In this document: piece after piece, positions 45,473 to 55,213 of the stretch
Layout: each line of letters begins with the position of its first letter
Position numbering within the stretch: the first letter of the stretch is position 1
Source: Candidatus Electryonea clarkiae
Lineage (GTDB): Bacteria > Electryoneota > Electryoneia > Electryoneales > Electryoneaceae
Reading direction: 5' to 3'
Assembly (NCBI GenBank): GCA_030765455.1
Contig: JAVCCM010000135.1
Location: forward strand, 1-55,339
Length of the DNA: 55,339 nt
The notes under the pieces: model-generated
Told to the model about the DNA's origin: nothing
Database searches by the model: none
Seen by the model: only the letters and a program-made list of their open reading frames with translations
Translations under genes and position numbers: made by a program

Positions 45473-45973
45473 CTAATTCTGCCTTAGGGATTTCTTTATA
45501 TACTTGCGACGTTTGGGTGTCGGTCCCGGCACAGTAACTTTTCCGCCAGCCGCTTCAATTTTCTCTTTGGCACCCGAACTAACTGCCGAAATATCTATTT
45601 CTATAGCGCGTGAAACATCGCCTTCACCGAGCAGCTTGACAGGTCTGGCAGCGTTTGCTATCAAACCATTTTTTTCAAGAACCTCAGAATTAACAATCTT
45701 TACATCGTCACCAATTCTTGCTAAATCACGAATATTTATGATTTGAACTTCTTCCCGCCAGATATTTTTAAATCCTCTTTTCGGCAGCCGCCGTTGTATT
45801 GGCATCTGACCACCTTCAAACCAGCGTCTTCGTTTATATCCACTTCGTGATTGTTGACCCTTATGACCCTTTCCGGACGTTCCTCCTAATCCGCTGCCGG
45901 GTCCGCGCCCACGACGACGATTCTTTCTTACTGAGCCTTTAGCAGGTTTAAGATTGCTTAAATCCTTAGGCAT
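45473..45973 (-). CDS. rplO: 50S ribosomal protein L15 (uL15)
   Basis: 166 residues from the ATG at 45973 (MPKDLSNLKPAKGSVRKNRR), preceded by AAGGAA. The Gly-rich N-terminal extension GRGPGSGLGGTSGKGHKGQQ is diagnostic. The C-terminal globular part ends with a basic tail (KRRKYIKKSLRQN) that is longer than in many species. It is 13 nt after rpmD; an upstream in-frame start would overlap rpmD. Confidence 0.97.
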   Translation of the reverse strand: MPKDLSNLKPAKGSVRKNRRRGRGPGSGLGGTSGKGHKGQQSRSGYKRRRWFEGGQMPIQRRLPKRGFKNIWREEVQIINIRDLARIGDDVKIVNSEVLEKNGLIANAARPVKLLGEGDVSRAIEIDISAVSSGAKEKIEAAGGKVTVPGPTPKRRKYIKKSLRQN

Positions 45974-45986
45974 AACAACATTCCTT

Positions 45987-46178
45987 TCATCCTTCAACAG
46001 GCTCTGTTCGTACCATGTGTGAAACCTTATAAATCATTCCACGAATATTGGGACTGTCAGAATGAATCACGCTATGGTTCAGTTTTTTCAAACCCAGCGC
46101 CGCTATTATTCTTTTTTGACGATATGAGCGGTGAATTTGACTCTTGATATATGTGATTTTAATTTTGCCTTCACTCAT
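45987..46178 (-). CDS. rpmD: 50S ribosomal protein L30 (uL30)
   Basis: 63 residues, with [34 protein letters not shown] and the conserved C-terminal [12 protein letters not shown]. It overlaps the rpsE stop codon by 4 nt. Normal small bacterial form. Confidence 0.96.
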   Translation of the reverse strand: MSEGKIKITYIKSQIHRSYRQKRIIAALGLKKLNHSVIHSDSPNIRGMIYKVSHMVRTEPVEG

Positions 46179-46708
46179 GCCTCAAACACCTCCCGGAAAC
46201 TCTTTCCGCGCTTGAAGGCGACTTCCTGAATGCTCTCCATTTCTCCAAGCCCATTTATCGTAGCTTTTACCAGGTTATGAGGGTTTCTACTTCCAAGGCA
46301 TTTGGTCAATACGTCACGCACTCCCAGACATTCCATCACAGCCCTGACAGCGCCACCGGCTATAACACCTGTACCGGGGGATGCCGGTTTGATAACGACT
46401 TTTGCAGCGCCAAATCTTCCCATGATAGCATGGGGAAGTGTAACACCAACCAACGGATAACGTTTCATTGCCCTCTTGGCAATTTCCGTCCCCTTGGTAA
46501 TTGATTCAGCTACTTCACGCGCCTTCCCAAGTCCAATGCCAACCTTTCCCTTGCCGTCACCGACCACCACGATAGCATTGAAGGAGAAATTACGCCCTCC
46601 CTTTACCACCTTTGCTACCCGGTTAATATGGACGACTTTTTCGATTAATCCCAGATCCTCAGCACTCTTACGAGAATCATCACGATCGTTTTTTTGCCTT
46701 CGGCTCAA
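46175..46708 (-). CDS. rpsE: 30S ribosomal protein S5 (uS5)
   Basis: 177 residues. The N-terminal dsRBD-like fold has [19 protein letters not shown] and [16 protein letters not shown]. The C-terminal domain has [20 protein letters not shown] and [16 protein letters not shown]. Part of the decoding-fidelity region with uS4. Its ends overlap rplR and rpmD by 4 nt each, indicating tight translational coupling. Confidence 0.98.
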   Translation of the reverse strand: MSRRQKNDRDDSRKSAEDLGLIEKVVHINRVAKVVKGGRNFSFNAIVVVGDGKGKVGIGLGKAREVAESITKGTEIAKRAMKRYPLVGVTLPHAIMGRFGAAKVVIKPASPGTGVIAGGAVRAVMECLGVRDVLTKCLGSRNPHNLVKATINGLGEMESIQEVAFKRGKSFREVFEA

Positions 46709-47115
46709 AAGACCAAGCCCCCTTTCCTGGCACCTTCAGCTAATGCTCGAACCCGTCCATGGTATCGAAGTCCATTTCGGTCAAATACCACTCGTTCAAT
46801 TCCTCTCTCTTTCCCTACAGCCGCTATCGCCAAACCTACACGATAGGCTGTTGCCACTTTTCCAGATAAAACCGATTTGGCTTTTTTATCGTCCTTTTTC
46901 GGCACCGGCAGTGGATATTCATCTTTCTTAAGCACCCCGTCAAAAATACCAGTCAGGGCAACGCCCTTATCGTCGTCAATAAGTGTCGCTGAGATATGTT
47001 TCAGAGAACGTGTAATGACCAGTCGCGGACATATTGAACTTCCGGATATCTTTTTACGGATACGTTTTTTCCGTCTAAGCTGTGCAGCTTTTTTCCATGC
47101 TTCCTTAGTTGCCAT
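46705..47115 (-). CDS. rplR: 50S ribosomal protein L18 (uL18) with an insertion
   Basis: 136 residues; typical forms are about 117-122. The conserved ends are present ([19 protein letters not shown], and [20 protein letters not shown] with final GGLVF). The extra residues fall in the middle ([20 protein letters not shown]), before the KVATAYRVG helix. It binds 5S rRNA. It starts 1 nt after rplF and overlaps rpsE by 4 nt. Confidence 0.96.
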   Translation of the reverse strand: MATKEAWKKAAQLRRKKRIRKKISGSSICPRLVITRSLKHISATLIDDDKGVALTGIFDGVLKKDEYPLPVPKKDDKKAKSVLSGKVATAYRVGLAIAAVGKERGIERVVFDRNGLRYHGRVRALAEGARKGGLVF

Positions 47116-47116
47116 T

Positions 47117-47704
47117 TTACTTACCCGCTGTCTTTCCGGCTTTTCGGCGAACCTGTTCGTTATTATACCGAATACCTTTACCTTTATAGGGTTCAGGGGG
47201 ACGTATGCGGCGCATACGCGCGGCTACTTGCCCAACTAAAGCCTTATTAATACCAGAAATACGGATTGCAACGTTTTGGTTGTCCACCTGCTTCGATGTT
47301 CCGATATCAGACCATTTTGAAGGCGGAAAAATCTCAAATTTTATTTCTGGTGGCGGTCCCATCCAGACAGGATGAGAGTAGCCGACTCGCAAAAGAATGC
47401 CGTTGCCTTTGATCTCCGCATTGTATCCAACTCCTGCAATAAGCAGAATTTTCTCGAATCCCTTGCTGACGCCTTCAACCATATTAGCAAGCAAAGTACG
47501 CGATAGCCCATGCATGGATCGGTGTCGTCTTGTTTCACCAAGACTCAGAACGATTACCTCGCCATCGTTAAGCTTGAGTTCTACCTCAGGCTCAAAAACA
47601 TGGCTCAGTCCACCAAGCGGTCCTTTTACATATACCTTTTGCCCATCGATTTTAACATCGACTTTGTCCGGAATTGGAACCGGCATTTTCCCTATTCGGG
47701 ACAT
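47117..47704 (-). CDS. rplF: 50S ribosomal protein L6 (uL6) with an insertion
   Basis: 195 residues; the usual length is 176-184. The two repeated domains are clear. The N-terminus has SRIGKMPVPIPDKVDVKIDG. The C-terminal signature RIRPPEPYKGKGIRY is intact. Before it, PPSKWSDIGTSKQVDNQNVA is longer than the usual short loop at this place. It binds 23S rRNA near the factor-binding site. Confidence 0.97.
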   Translation of the reverse strand: MSRIGKMPVPIPDKVDVKIDGQKVYVKGPLGGLSHVFEPEVELKLNDGEVIVLSLGETRRHRSMHGLSRTLLANMVEGVSKGFEKILLIAGVGYNAEIKGNGILLRVGYSHPVWMGPPPEIKFEIFPPSKWSDIGTSKQVDNQNVAIRISGINKALVGQVAARMRRIRPPEPYKGKGIRYNNEQVRRKAGKTAGK

Positions 47705-47751
47705 CGTTTACTAGCCTCCAGCCATGATGCGATAATTACGATTTTCATTTC

Positions 47752-48153
47752 CTACCAAATATGCATGATTACTTCGCCGCCAACATTTTCCCGCTTCGCT
47801 GCTTTCCCGGTCATCACTCCGCAAGGAGTGGATAAAACTGTGGTGCCTAAACCGTTACGAACGCGAGGAATGTTTCTAACCGAAACATAATGTCGTAATC
47901 CCGGGGTACTTACACGCTTTATCCCGGTAATAGCGGATTTGCCGTCACGGGAAAAACGTAGAAAAACACGCAAAATTCCCTGTCTGTCATCTTCAATATT
48001 TAAGAAGTCGTGAAGATAACCCTCCTTGATCAGGATTTTTGTGATTTCCTTTTTCATTTTCGATGACGGAATATCCACTTTCCTGTACCCGGCACGAATA
48101 GCGTTGCGTATCCGAGTTAAATAATCTGCAATTGGATCTGTTGTTGCCGACAC
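47752..48153 (-). CDS. rpsH: 30S ribosomal protein S8 (uS8)
   Basis: 133 residues. It begins with SATTDPIADYLTRIRNAIRA and has GIKRVSTPGLRHYVS. The conserved C-terminal block STPCGVMTGKAAKRENVGGE includes the Ser/Thr-rich RNA-binding loop. uS8 can repress the spc operon in Escherichia coli by binding near rplE, but the target structure was not identified here. A 122-nt gap separates it from rpsN. Confidence 0.97.
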   Translation of the reverse strand: MSATTDPIADYLTRIRNAIRAGYRKVDIPSSKMKKEITKILIKEGYLHDFLNIEDDRQGILRVFLRFSRDGKSAITGIKRVSTPGLRHYVSVRNIPRVRNGLGTTVLSTPCGVMTGKAAKRENVGGEVIMHIW

Positions 48154-48275
48154 TGTTACTTTCCTTAATCTCAGAAATTTGGGACCAGATAATAGAAATA
48201 TTCAGAATATGTTATATGCTGACTTAATCTTCTTCTGGTTGTAATAAACTTCTCTATTTATCAATTCCCGGTTGA

Positions 48276-48461
48276 TTACCAACTTGCTTTTGATACGCCG
48301 GGGATCATCCCGTTCAGAGCTAATTCCCTGAAACAAATGCGGCAAACTCCGAATTTACGAAGAAATGCCCTTGGGCGCCCACAACGAGTACAACGATTGT
48401 ATGATCTAACTTTGAACTTTGGTTCGCGTTTCGATTTTGCAACTATTGATTTTTTTGCCAT
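48276..48461 (-). CDS. rpsZ: 30S ribosomal protein S14 type Z (uS14, zinc-binding)
   Basis: 61 residues from the ATG at 48461, with GGAG just upstream. The short zinc form of uS14 has [20 protein letters not shown], two CxxC pairs 12 residues apart, and the conserved end [11 protein letters not shown]. An upstream in-frame extension overlaps rplE and is not supported. Confidence 0.97.
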   Translation of the reverse strand: MAKKSIVAKSKREPKFKVRSYNRCTRCGRPRAFLRKFGVCRICFRELALNGMIPGVSKASW

Positions 48462-48471
48462 TATCTCTCCT

Positions 48472-49161
48472 CTAAGCCGCTTCTTCAACCGGCTGGGATT
48501 CACGCTTCCTGAACGGGCATCCGAGTTCGCTCAATAACGCCCGTCCTTCTTCATCATTACGAGCTGTAGTTACGATTGTAATATCCATTCCATGTATCTT
48601 CACAACTTTATCGTAATCTATTTCGGGAAATACTATCTGTTCTTTTATGCCCATAGAATAATTTCCGCGACCATCGAAAGAACGATCATTCAATCCTCTG
48701 AAGTCACGCACACGAGGTATGGCAAGACTGAACAATTTATCAAGGAACTCCCACATTCTTGCCCGACGAAGTGTCACACATGCTCCCACTTGCATTCCTT
48801 CACGTAATTTAAAATTACTGACGGATTTTTTTGCACGGGTGACTACTGGTTTTTGCCCGGCTATCGTCTCAAGCTCGCCTAATACGCTGTCCAGAAACTT
48901 TTGATCATTATGAGCATCGCCGATTCCAACATTAATTGTAACCTTAGAAACATTAGGAATCTGCATCACATTATGAAAATCAAAATGCTTTTTAAGCGAA
49001 GGAGCTACTTTTTCGCGATATGCAGTAAACATTCGCGGAATGTAATCATCAGGAGCTGGAATAGTCTTGATGTCCTTCTTGCTTTTTTTCGACTTGGAAT
49101 CAGCTTTTGGGGATTTACCCTTTGATTTAGCTGTTTTTTCCTGTTTGGGATCTTTTGCCAC
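48472..49161 (-). CDS. rplE: 50S ribosomal protein L5 (uL5) with Lys-rich N-terminal extension
   Basis: 229 residues versus about 180 normally. The core starts near residue 40 ([20 protein letters not shown]) and contains [39 protein letters not shown] and [17 protein letters not shown]. The first ~38 residues are Lys/Ser-rich with no structure-forming pattern ([19 protein letters not shown]), and the last eight are acidic. An internal start at the Met near residue 44 would cut into the conserved helix, so the longer form is preferred. It contacts 5S rRNA and the 30S head. Confidence 0.96.
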   Translation of the reverse strand: MAKDPKQEKTAKSKGKSPKADSKSKKSKKDIKTIPAPDDYIPRMFTAYREKVAPSLKKHFDFHNVMQIPNVSKVTINVGIGDAHNDQKFLDSVLGELETIAGQKPVVTRAKKSVSNFKLREGMQVGACVTLRRARMWEFLDKLFSLAIPRVRDFRGLNDRSFDGRGNYSMGIKEQIVFPEIDYDKVVKIHGMDITIVTTARNDEEGRALLSELGCPFRKRESQPVEEAA

Positions 49162-49168
49162 GATTTTC

Positions 49169-49528
49169 CTACCCGATTATTTCCCCGGACACTTTTGCCA
49201 CTCTTACTCGACGCTTCTTACCACTGTCAGTGTCGATCAGAATGTGTCCTATGCGCGTCGGTTCACCTGATTTTGGATCAATGACCTTCGCATTTGAAAC
49301 ATGTATTTTACCTTCGCGCTCAATTATACCACCGTGAGGTAGTTGTTGATTCGCTTTTGTATGCCGCTTGATAAAGTGAATTCCCTCAACGATGATCTTG
49401 TTCTCGCCTGGAAAGACCTTTAATACTTTGCCGCGTTTACCCTGGTCGTTGCCCGAAATCACCAGTACTTCATCACCTTTACGTATCTTGAAGCGGTGGC
49501 TGGCAACCCTTTTATTACGCCTGATCAT
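49169..49528 (-). CDS. rplX: 50S ribosomal protein L24 (uL24)
   Basis: 119 residues with the KOW motif in [20 protein letters not shown], then [20 protein letters not shown] and the conserved [17 protein letters not shown]. An assembly initiator protein of the large subunit, located near the exit tunnel. It overlaps the rplN stop codon by 4 nt and precedes rplE by 7 nt. Confidence 0.97.
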   Translation of the reverse strand: MIRRNKRVASHRFKIRKGDEVLVISGNDQGKRGKVLKVFPGENKIIVEGIHFIKRHTKANQQLPHGGIIEREGKIHVSNAKVIDPKSGEPTRIGHILIDTDSGKKRRVRVAKVSGEIIG

Positions 49529-49893
49529 AAGACCTCCGGGGCAAGACTTACAATTTTCATAAATTCTTTTTCACGTAACTCACGTGCAACCGGACCAAAA
49601 ATACGTGTACCGCGCGGTTCAAGACGTTCGTCAATTATTACAGCCGCATTGTCATCAAAACGGACGTAACTCCCGTCTTTTCTACGCACCGCTTTTTTTG
49701 TACGAACAACAACTGCTCTTTGAATCGAACCCTTCTTGACCGCACTATTCGGAATCGCACTTTTAACGCTGCAAACAATTATATCTCCCAAGGAGGCATA
49801 GCGGCGACGAGTACCGCCCAGAATGCGAAAGCACTTGACCTTCTTGGCTCCCGTATTGTCAGCCACTATCAACATTGTCTCTTCCTGGATCAC
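49525..49893 (-). CDS. rplN: 50S ribosomal protein L14 (uL14)
   Basis: 122 residues starting at a GTG (49893) preceded by AGAGGAAA. The product begins [20 protein letters not shown], and [20 protein letters not shown] and [16 protein letters not shown] follow. It forms part of the subunit interface with bL19. The length is standard. Confidence 0.98.
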   Translation of the reverse strand: MIQEETMLIVADNTGAKKVKCFRILGGTRRRYASLGDIIVCSVKSAIPNSAVKKGSIQRAVVVRTKKAVRRKDGSYVRFDDNAAVIIDERLEPRGTRIFGPVARELREKEFMKIVSLAPEVL

Positions 49894-49914
49894 AATTTCC
49901 TCTTAAAATTCAGG

Positions 49915-50172
49915 TTATACCGCTTTGCGAACGATTTCCGTAACACGCCATCTTTTGGTTTTCGAGAACGGTCGCGATTCCATCACTTTTACAATATCAC
50001 CCATTCCGCAATCATTATTTTCATCATGCGCATGGTATTTTTTTGATTTTGTAATAAACTTTTTATACAACGGATGCCGTATCCTGCGTGAAACCAGGAC
50101 AGTTACCGTTTTATCCGCTTTGTCCGACACTATTGTGCCCGTGACTACTTTGCGGCTTCCTCTTGTTTTCAT
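49915..50172 (-). CDS. rpsQ: 30S ribosomal protein S17 (uS17)
   Basis: 85 residues. VVTGTIVSDKADKTVTVLVS is followed by HPLYKKFITKSKKYHAHDE and the C-terminal MESRPFSKTKRWRVTEIV, the standard OB-fold sequence. An in-frame start overlaps the rpmC stop codon by 4 nt. It precedes rplN by 21 nt. Confidence 0.97.
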   Translation of the reverse strand: MKTRGSRKVVTGTIVSDKADKTVTVLVSRRIRHPLYKKFITKSKKYHAHDENNDCGMGDIVKVMESRPFSKTKRWRVTEIVRKAV

Positions 50173-50387
50173 TGCTGTTCCTCAGCCTTGACCGTGATAC
50201 TTAGCTTTTCATGAAGTAGTGTTTTCAGTCTTGCAACATGCCTTCGCGCGCTTCGTATTTTGATAGTATTTTCAAGCTGGTGACTGCCATGCTGGAATCT
50301 CAGATTTGCCAGTTCTTCCTCGGAGTCTGCCAACCGTCCTTTCAATTCTTCCAGTTCAAGGCCACGAAGTTCTTCCATATCCCGCAT
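50169..50387 (-). CDS. rpmC: 50S ribosomal protein L29 (uL29)
   Basis: 72 residues, two long helices: MEELRGLELEELKGRLADSE and LANLRFQHGSHQLENTIKIR, then RRHVARLKTLLHEK. The normal exit-tunnel protein that forms part of the docking site for trigger factor and SRP. It is 3 nt after rplP and overlaps rpsQ. Confidence 0.97.
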   Translation of the reverse strand: MRDMEELRGLELEELKGRLADSEEELANLRFQHGSHQLENTIKIRSARRHVARLKTLLHEKLSITVKAEEQQ

Positions 50388-50390
50388 TGC

Positions 50391-50804
50391 TCAGACCTCC
50401 ACTCTTCCAACAATTTTTGTTTTGATGGGAAGCTTATGTTGAGCAAGCCTTAAAGCTGATCGCGCAAGTTCCTCGCTCACTCCTCCCAATTCAAACATAA
50501 TCCTTCCAGGCTTAACTACAGCAACCCAGTACTCAGGCGAACCCTTGCCTTTTCCCATGCGGACTTCAGCGGGTTTTTTAGTTACCGGTTTATCCGGAAA
50601 TATCCTGATCCAGACATTACCGGTACGCTTAATATGACGTGTGATCGCAATTCTGGACGCCTCTATCTGTCGTGATGTAATCCATCCCGCATCAAGAGCC
50701 ATTATTCCCCATTGACCGAATGAGATGGTATTGCCTTTTTTCGCAAAACCCCGTCTTCTGCCTCGTTGTACCTTTCGCCACTGAACACGCTTCGGTGCGA
50801 GCAT
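50391..50804 (-). CDS. rplP: 50S ribosomal protein L16 (uL16)
   Basis: 137 residues. The conserved N-terminus has [20 protein letters not shown] and [40 protein letters not shown] and [19 protein letters not shown] follow. It organises the A-site tRNA region of the 50S. A 110-nt gap separates it from rpsC; nothing distinctive was seen in that gap. Confidence 0.98.
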   Translation of the reverse strand: MLAPKRVQWRKVQRGRRRGFAKKGNTISFGQWGIMALDAGWITSRQIEASRIAITRHIKRTGNVWIRIFPDKPVTKKPAEVRMGKGKGSPEYWVAVVKPGRIMFELGGVSEELARSALRLAQHKLPIKTKIVGRVEV

Positions 50805-50914
50805 AATTGTATCCTAAATACTTCCTGATTTCCTGAAAATTCTTATCTCAGTTTAATAACTGAAATGTACCATTTTTGTCTGTTTATCTAATGGGAAAGT
50901 TTACTCCCAAACCA

Positions 50915-51562
50915 TCAATCTTTTGCCCGTTCAACTTTACCGAGAATTTCACCTTTACAAATCCAGACTTTGACTCCAATTGTACCATAGGTGGTTTGAG
51001 CAGTATGCATGGCATAGTCAATATCCGCCCTTATGGTATGCAGTGGAATCCGTCCTTCTTTATATGTTTCACTTCGACTCATCTCCGCGCCGCCAAGACG
51101 TCCCTTACATTGTATTTTGATGCCTTCAGCTCCCATTCGCATTGCTGATTGAATCGATCTTTTCATCGCGCGGCGAAAACTGACTCTTCCACGCAATTGA
51201 TGGGATATTGACTCTGCCACAAGGGCAGCTTCGACTTCAGGACGCTTGATCTCAAAAACATTAAGTTGAACATCTTTTCCAGTAACACTTGCCAATTCAG
51301 CTTTTAATTTATCGACTTCCGAACCTTTACGTCCAATTATTATCCCCGGACGCGCAGTGTGGATTGAAACGGTAATCAGCTTAGGAGTTCTTTCAATCTC
51401 CACCTTTGATACCCCGGCATTCTGCAAACGCTTGCCCAGGTAACGACGCAACATCAAATCTTCAGCAAGCTTTTCAGCGAAAGCGCTCTCGTCAAACCAA
51501 TTTGAATTCCAGGTCTTATTGACCTTAAGACGGAAACCAACCGGGTGTACTTTTTGACCCAT
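50915..51562 (-). CDS. rpsC: 30S ribosomal protein S3 (uS3)
   Basis: 215 residues from the ATG at 51562 ([20 protein letters not shown]), preceded by AAGGAA. The KH domain has the GxxG loop in [20 protein letters not shown]. The C-terminal domain shows [20 protein letters not shown] and [20 protein letters not shown]. Helicase-proofreading protein at the mRNA entry. It starts 16 nt after rplV. Confidence 0.98.
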   Translation of the reverse strand: MGQKVHPVGFRLKVNKTWNSNWFDESAFAEKLAEDLMLRRYLGKRLQNAGVSKVEIERTPKLITVSIHTARPGIIIGRKGSEVDKLKAELASVTGKDVQLNVFEIKRPEVEAALVAESISHQLRGRVSFRRAMKRSIQSAMRMGAEGIKIQCKGRLGGAEMSRSETYKEGRIPLHTIRADIDYAMHTAQTTYGTIGVKVWICKGEILGKVERAKD

Positions 51563-51578
51563 TCTAAATTCCTTTTTC

Positions 51579-51923
51579 TCAGTCGCTCGCTTCAACCAGT
51601 ATTGAGATATGGCATGTGCGTTTATTTATTCTTGTTGCACGCCCCATTGCACGAGGCTGCCAACGCTTCAGTGTTGGTCCTTCGTCAACCTTTATCTCGC
51701 TGATAACCGCCTCATTAACGTCAATACCGCGCGCGTCATCCTGCTCCATCAAATTCGCCAATGCACTGCGCAACAGTTTTTCTATGGGGAGAGCAGCATT
51801 TTGGGGAGAATGGGTTAAAACTCCTTGCGCCCATCCCGCAGACTTGCCACGGATCAAATCCGCTACAAGACGTGCTTTACGAGGAGCAACTCTCAAATGT
51901 CTTAATTTTGCTCGTGCTACCAT
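51579..51923 (-). CDS. rplV: 50S ribosomal protein L22 (uL22)
   Basis: 114 residues. [20 protein letters not shown] is the conserved start, and the tunnel-lining hairpin is in [20 protein letters not shown]. It shapes the exit-tunnel constriction with uL4; macrolide resistance changes map to this loop in other bacteria. Nothing unusual in length. It is 18 nt after rpsS. Confidence 0.98.
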   Translation of the reverse strand: MVARAKLRHLRVAPRKARLVADLIRGKSAGWAQGVLTHSPQNAALPIEKLLRSALANLMEQDDARGIDVNEAVISEIKVDEGPTLKRWQPRAMGRATRINKRTCHISILVEASD

Positions 51924-51941
51924 TTAAACTCCATTTACGGC

Positions 51942-52232
51942 CTATCGAACTTTACCGGCACGTTCAGATTTTCTGCTGCCTGCATGACCTCGATAGGTTC
52001 GTGTCGGGGAAAACTCACCGAGTTTGTGACCTACCATGTTCTCAGTAATATAGACCGGAAAATGTTTCTTGCCATTGTGAACGGCAAGTGTTAATCCGAC
52101 AAAATCAGGACTTATTGTAGATCGCCTTGACCAGGTCTTTATCACCTTTTTTGAACCACTTTGTTTCGCAAAGACGACCTTCTTCAACAGCTTTTCATCT
52201 ATAAACGGACCCTTTTTCACTGAACGGGCCAT
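51942..52232 (-). CDS. rpsS: 30S ribosomal protein S19 (uS19)
   Basis: 96 residues from the ATG at 52232 ([20 protein letters not shown]). The core has [20 protein letters not shown] and [20 protein letters not shown], ending in RTYRGH and a basic tail. It pairs with uS13 in the head. A longer in-frame start at 52259 lacks family support. Confidence 0.97.
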   Translation of the reverse strand: MARSVKKGPFIDEKLLKKVVFAKQSGSKKVIKTWSRRSTISPDFVGLTLAVHNGKKHFPVYITENMVGHKLGEFSPTRTYRGHAGSRKSERAGKVR

Positions 52233-52350
52233 GAGGTAGATCCTTTCAAACCAAATCAAACATTAACTTATATATTCCAATTGCTATTGTGATTTCCTGA
52301 ATCAAACAACTTCAGATTGATCACATTCAATTCTTGTTGTCCTGGCTAAT

Positions 52351-53178
52351 CTATTTAATAACTCTACGCTTTATGATGTACTTGTCGGACGCTTTTTTCT
52401 TCCGTGTTTTATATCCCTTGGTAGGCTTTCCCCAAGGTGTACACGGATGACGTCCACCGGACGCTTTCCCTTCGCCACCACCCATGGGGTGATCTACCGG
52501 ATTCATTGCAACGCCACGCACATGGGGACGTTTGCCAAGCCATCTGCTCTTTCCGGCTTTACCGAAAGACACTTTCTCATGGTTTTCATTTCCAACGACA
52601 CCGATTGTTGCCATGCAAATCTCCGGTACACGCCGCATTTCACTGGACGGCATACGCAATACCGCGAAACCTCCGTCCACAGCCATCAACTTTACAGAGG
52701 CGCCTGCACTCCTGGCTATCTGTCCACCCTTGCCTGGAGTCATTTCCACATTATGTACTTCGCTGCCCAGCGGGATTCGACTAAGAGGCATCGCATTGCC
52801 AACTTTGATCTCAACATCTTGCTTTCCGCTGCTAAGCTGATCACCCTCTGCTATGCCTTTAGGAGCAAGAATGTATCTTTTCTCGCCATCTGCATACACA
52901 AGCAGGGCAATGTTCGCGCTACGATTGGGATCGTATTCAATCGACTTTACGTGAGCAGGAATGCCGTACTTTTCACGTTTGAAATCTAATCGACGGTATT
53001 TGCGTTTATGCCCGCTACCCCGATGATAAGATGTGATCCGACCGTTATTATTCCTGCCACCGGAACTTGGTAGAGATTCGAGTAATCGTTTCTCCGGCTT
53101 GACATTACTTAAGTCACTTGAGTCAAGATTTGTTCTGAACCGTTGCCCAGGTGTAACTGGATTGTATTTTTTTAACAT
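52351..53178 (-). CDS. rplB: 50S ribosomal protein L2 (uL2)
   Basis: 275 residues. The N-terminus has [20 protein letters not shown] and [20 protein letters not shown]. The peptidyl-transferase-proximal block has [20 protein letters not shown], with the conserved His, and [20 protein letters not shown]. Length is standard. It is 75 nt after rplW and about 118 nt before rpsS. Confidence 0.98.
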   Translation of the reverse strand: MLKKYNPVTPGQRFRTNLDSSDLSNVKPEKRLLESLPSSGGRNNNGRITSYHRGSGHKRKYRRLDFKREKYGIPAHVKSIEYDPNRSANIALLVYADGEKRYILAPKGIAEGDQLSSGKQDVEIKVGNAMPLSRIPLGSEVHNVEMTPGKGGQIARSAGASVKLMAVDGGFAVLRMPSSEMRRVPEICMATIGVVGNENHEKVSFGKAGKSRWLGKRPHVRGVAMNPVDHPMGGGEGKASGGRHPCTPWGKPTKGYKTRKKKASDKYIIKRRVIK

Positions 53179-53253
53179 AATAATCTCGCGACATAGTCGT
53201 AGTTGGAAGAATTATGATACAGGCCGTGTTTCAGCCTGAATCCGTTCAACCGA

Positions 53254-53553
53254 TTATACGTTTTCAAACAACTCGAGCGTTTCGCCCGGCATTAACGTTA
53301 TGAACGCCTTCTTCCAAGATGGCCTTTTACCAACAAACCGTCCAAGCCGTTTTGTTTTTCCATGCATGGTTACAATGCGAATATTTTTTACTTTGACATC
53401 GAATATCTCCTGGATAGCACGCTTTAGCTCGATTTTATTCGCTATACGCGCCACTTCGAAGACATACGTATTTTGCAATTCCTGCATTTTAACTGATTTT
53501 TCAGTGAGCAAGGGCCGCTTAAGCAGCTTTCTCAGTCGTGCGCTTTCGTCCAC
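53254..53553 (-). CDS. rplW: 50S ribosomal protein L23 (uL23)
   Basis: 99 residues with a GTG start at 53553 preceded by AGAGGTG. The core RPLLTEKSVKMQELQNTYVF is followed by IELKRAIQEIFDVKVKNIRI and GKTKRLGRFVGKRPSWKKAF. Docking site for trigger factor and SRP at the tunnel exit. The first 12 codons overlap the end of rplD by 35 nt, an unusually long overlap for this pair. Confidence 0.96.
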   Translation of the reverse strand: MDESARLRKLLKRPLLTEKSVKMQELQNTYVFEVARIANKIELKRAIQEIFDVKVKNIRIVTMHGKTKRLGRFVGKRPSWKKAFITLMPGETLELFENV

Positions 53554-54175
53554 CTAACACCTCTGAAATTGATTGCAGGGCGCTCGATTGTATCAGCAAA
53601 ACCCTGTGATTTAACAAATCGTAAGTTGAAGCTTCTGACCCTACCCGCACATTACATTTTGCCAGATTGTTCGCCGAAAGAACAATATTCGGCTCATTAC
53701 TGCCGGTAAGGATCAACACTTTGTTTTCCGACAGTTGCAAATTATCAAGGATATTAGAAATCTCTTTTGTGCTGGGCTTCTCTAATGAAAAATCTTCGAT
53801 AATCCTGAGTGCATCTTCGCTTGCCCTGACAGAGAGTGCGCTTATTCGTGCAAGACGGTTAACCTTTTTGGATATCTTCATCACATAGGGATGAGGCAGA
53901 GGTCCAAATGTCGTGCCGCCGTGACGCCAGATCGGGCTACTGACAGTTCCAGCTCTCGCAGCTCCACGACCTTTTTGACGCCAGGGTTTTCTCCCGCCGC
54001 CAGCCACTGCTGACCTGTTCTTGGAAGAATGAGTGCCCTGCCGCATGTGCGCTCGCTGCGCCTTCACGGCAAGATACATAACGTGTTCATTCGGCTCTAT
54101 TCCAAAAACAGTATCGTCAAGCTCTATCTCTGTTCCTGCTAATGCTCCGTCAGCTTTGTAAACCGGAAGTTTCAT
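53519..54175 (-). CDS. rplD: 50S ribosomal protein L4 (uL4)
   Basis: 218 residues. The tunnel-reaching loop has THSSKNRSAVAGGGRKPWRQ followed by KGRGAARAGT. The core also has SSPIWRHGGTTFGPLPHPYV and the C-terminal LLNHRVLLIQSSALQSISEV. In Escherichia coli uL4 represses the S10 operon; whether this holds here is unknown. It follows rplC with 1 nt between, and its end overlaps rplW by 35 nt. Confidence 0.98.
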   Translation of the reverse strand: MKLPVYKADGALAGTEIELDDTVFGIEPNEHVMYLAVKAQRAHMRQGTHSSKNRSAVAGGGRKPWRQKGRGAARAGTVSSPIWRHGGTTFGPLPHPYVMKISKKVNRLARISALSVRASEDALRIIEDFSLEKPSTKEISNILDNLQLSENKVLILTGSNEPNIVLSANNLAKCNVRVGSEASTYDLLNHRVLLIQSSALQSISEVLGGRKRTTEKAA

Positions 54176-54176
54176 T

Positions 54177-54803
54177 TTAACCTTTCCTCTTGCAAAGTTC
54201 GACTATACTGTTTTTTGCACCAGGAACAGCTCCTTTTACCAAAACTAAATTACGATCCGCGATTATTTCTATAATTTGTAAATTCTTAACCGAAACAGTT
54301 GCATTGCCAAACCTGCCTGGCATTTTCTTACCCTTCCAGACCCTCGATGGTGTGGCACAAGCTCCAATAGACCCTGTCCCCCTGTAGATCTCATGAACAC
54401 CATGTGATGCTTTACCACCGTGGAAACCATGACGTTTCATTACACCGGCAAAGCCTCGACCTTTGGAGCGACCCCTGACATCTATTATTTCACCTTCAGA
54501 AAACAGGTCGTTCACATTTACTTCCTGGCCAGCCTTATGTCCGGTCATACCGCGAAACTCCCGCAGTACTTTAAACGGCTTAACCCCGGCACCTGCGAAA
54601 TGGCCCGCTTCAGGCTTATTGAGTCTTTTCTCGTTCTTTGGCAGAAAACCAAGCTGAAGAGCATCGTAATTGTCTGCACCGTCTGTGTTCTTTACCTGAA
54701 CGACAGTGCAGGGACCTGCTTCTACAACAGTGACTGGAATTGAATTTCCATCACGGAATACAGAAGTCATCCCGATTTTTTTCCCTAATATGCCCGTTGC
54801 CAT
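54177..54803 (-). CDS. rplC: 50S ribosomal protein L3 (uL3)
   Basis: 208 residues. [20 protein letters not shown] opens the protein. The extension into the peptidyl-transferase centre is [20 protein letters not shown], with [20 protein letters not shown] after it. Early assembly protein of 50S. It is 14 nt after rpsJ. Confidence 0.98.
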   Translation of the reverse strand: MATGILGKKIGMTSVFRDGNSIPVTVVEAGPCTVVQVKNTDGADNYDALQLGFLPKNEKRLNKPEAGHFAGAGVKPFKVLREFRGMTGHKAGQEVNVNDLFSEGEIIDVRGRSKGRGFAGVMKRHGFHGGKASHGVHEIYRGTGSIGACATPSRVWKGKKMPGRFGNATVSVKNLQIIEIIADRNLVLVKGAVPGAKNSIVELCKRKG

Positions 54804-54817
54804 TATTCAAATCCTCA

Positions 54818-55126
54818 TCAGGTTTTAATCTCAATGTCAACACCGGCTGGAAGCTCAAGTTTCATCAATGCATCGATTGTTTTGGGTGAAGAATTCAAAA
54901 TATCGATTAATCTCTTATGGATACGAGTCTCAAATTGCTCACGCGATTTCTTGTCCACATGCGGGCTTTTCAGCACCGTCCAGACAGATCTTTTCGTGGG
55001 CAGTGGTATAGGACCCGAAACAACTGCTCCTGTTGACCGCGCAGTATGGATAATCTTCTGCGTGGACTTATCAATCAGGTTGTGGTCGTACGCTTTTAAA
55101 CGTATCCGGATATTTTGTCCGGCCAA
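54818..55126 (-). CDS. rpsJ: 30S ribosomal protein S10 (uS10 / NusE)
   Basis: 102 residues if started at the TTG at 55126, which is preceded by GGAGG at 5 nt and gives the usual opening [21 protein letters not shown] further TTG at 55138 is in frame, but the ribosome site then lies inside the gene. The family core [20 protein letters not shown] and the C-terminal [11 protein letters not shown] are present. A dual-role protein: 30S head and NusB-dependent antitermination. First gene of the S10 operon, about 90 nt after tuf. Confidence 0.97.
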   Translation of the reverse strand: MAGQNIRIRLKAYDHNLIDKSTQKIIHTARSTGAVVSGPIPLPTKRSVWTVLKSPHVDKKSREQFETRIHKRLIDILNSSPKTIDALMKLELPAGVDIEIKT

Positions 55127-55213
55127 CTTTGCCTCCAAGGGACTTGAATACTCAAGATTGTCAGTATTGAAATCAACTGATATAAATTACTTAATCTATT
55201 TTCAGGCTAATGT

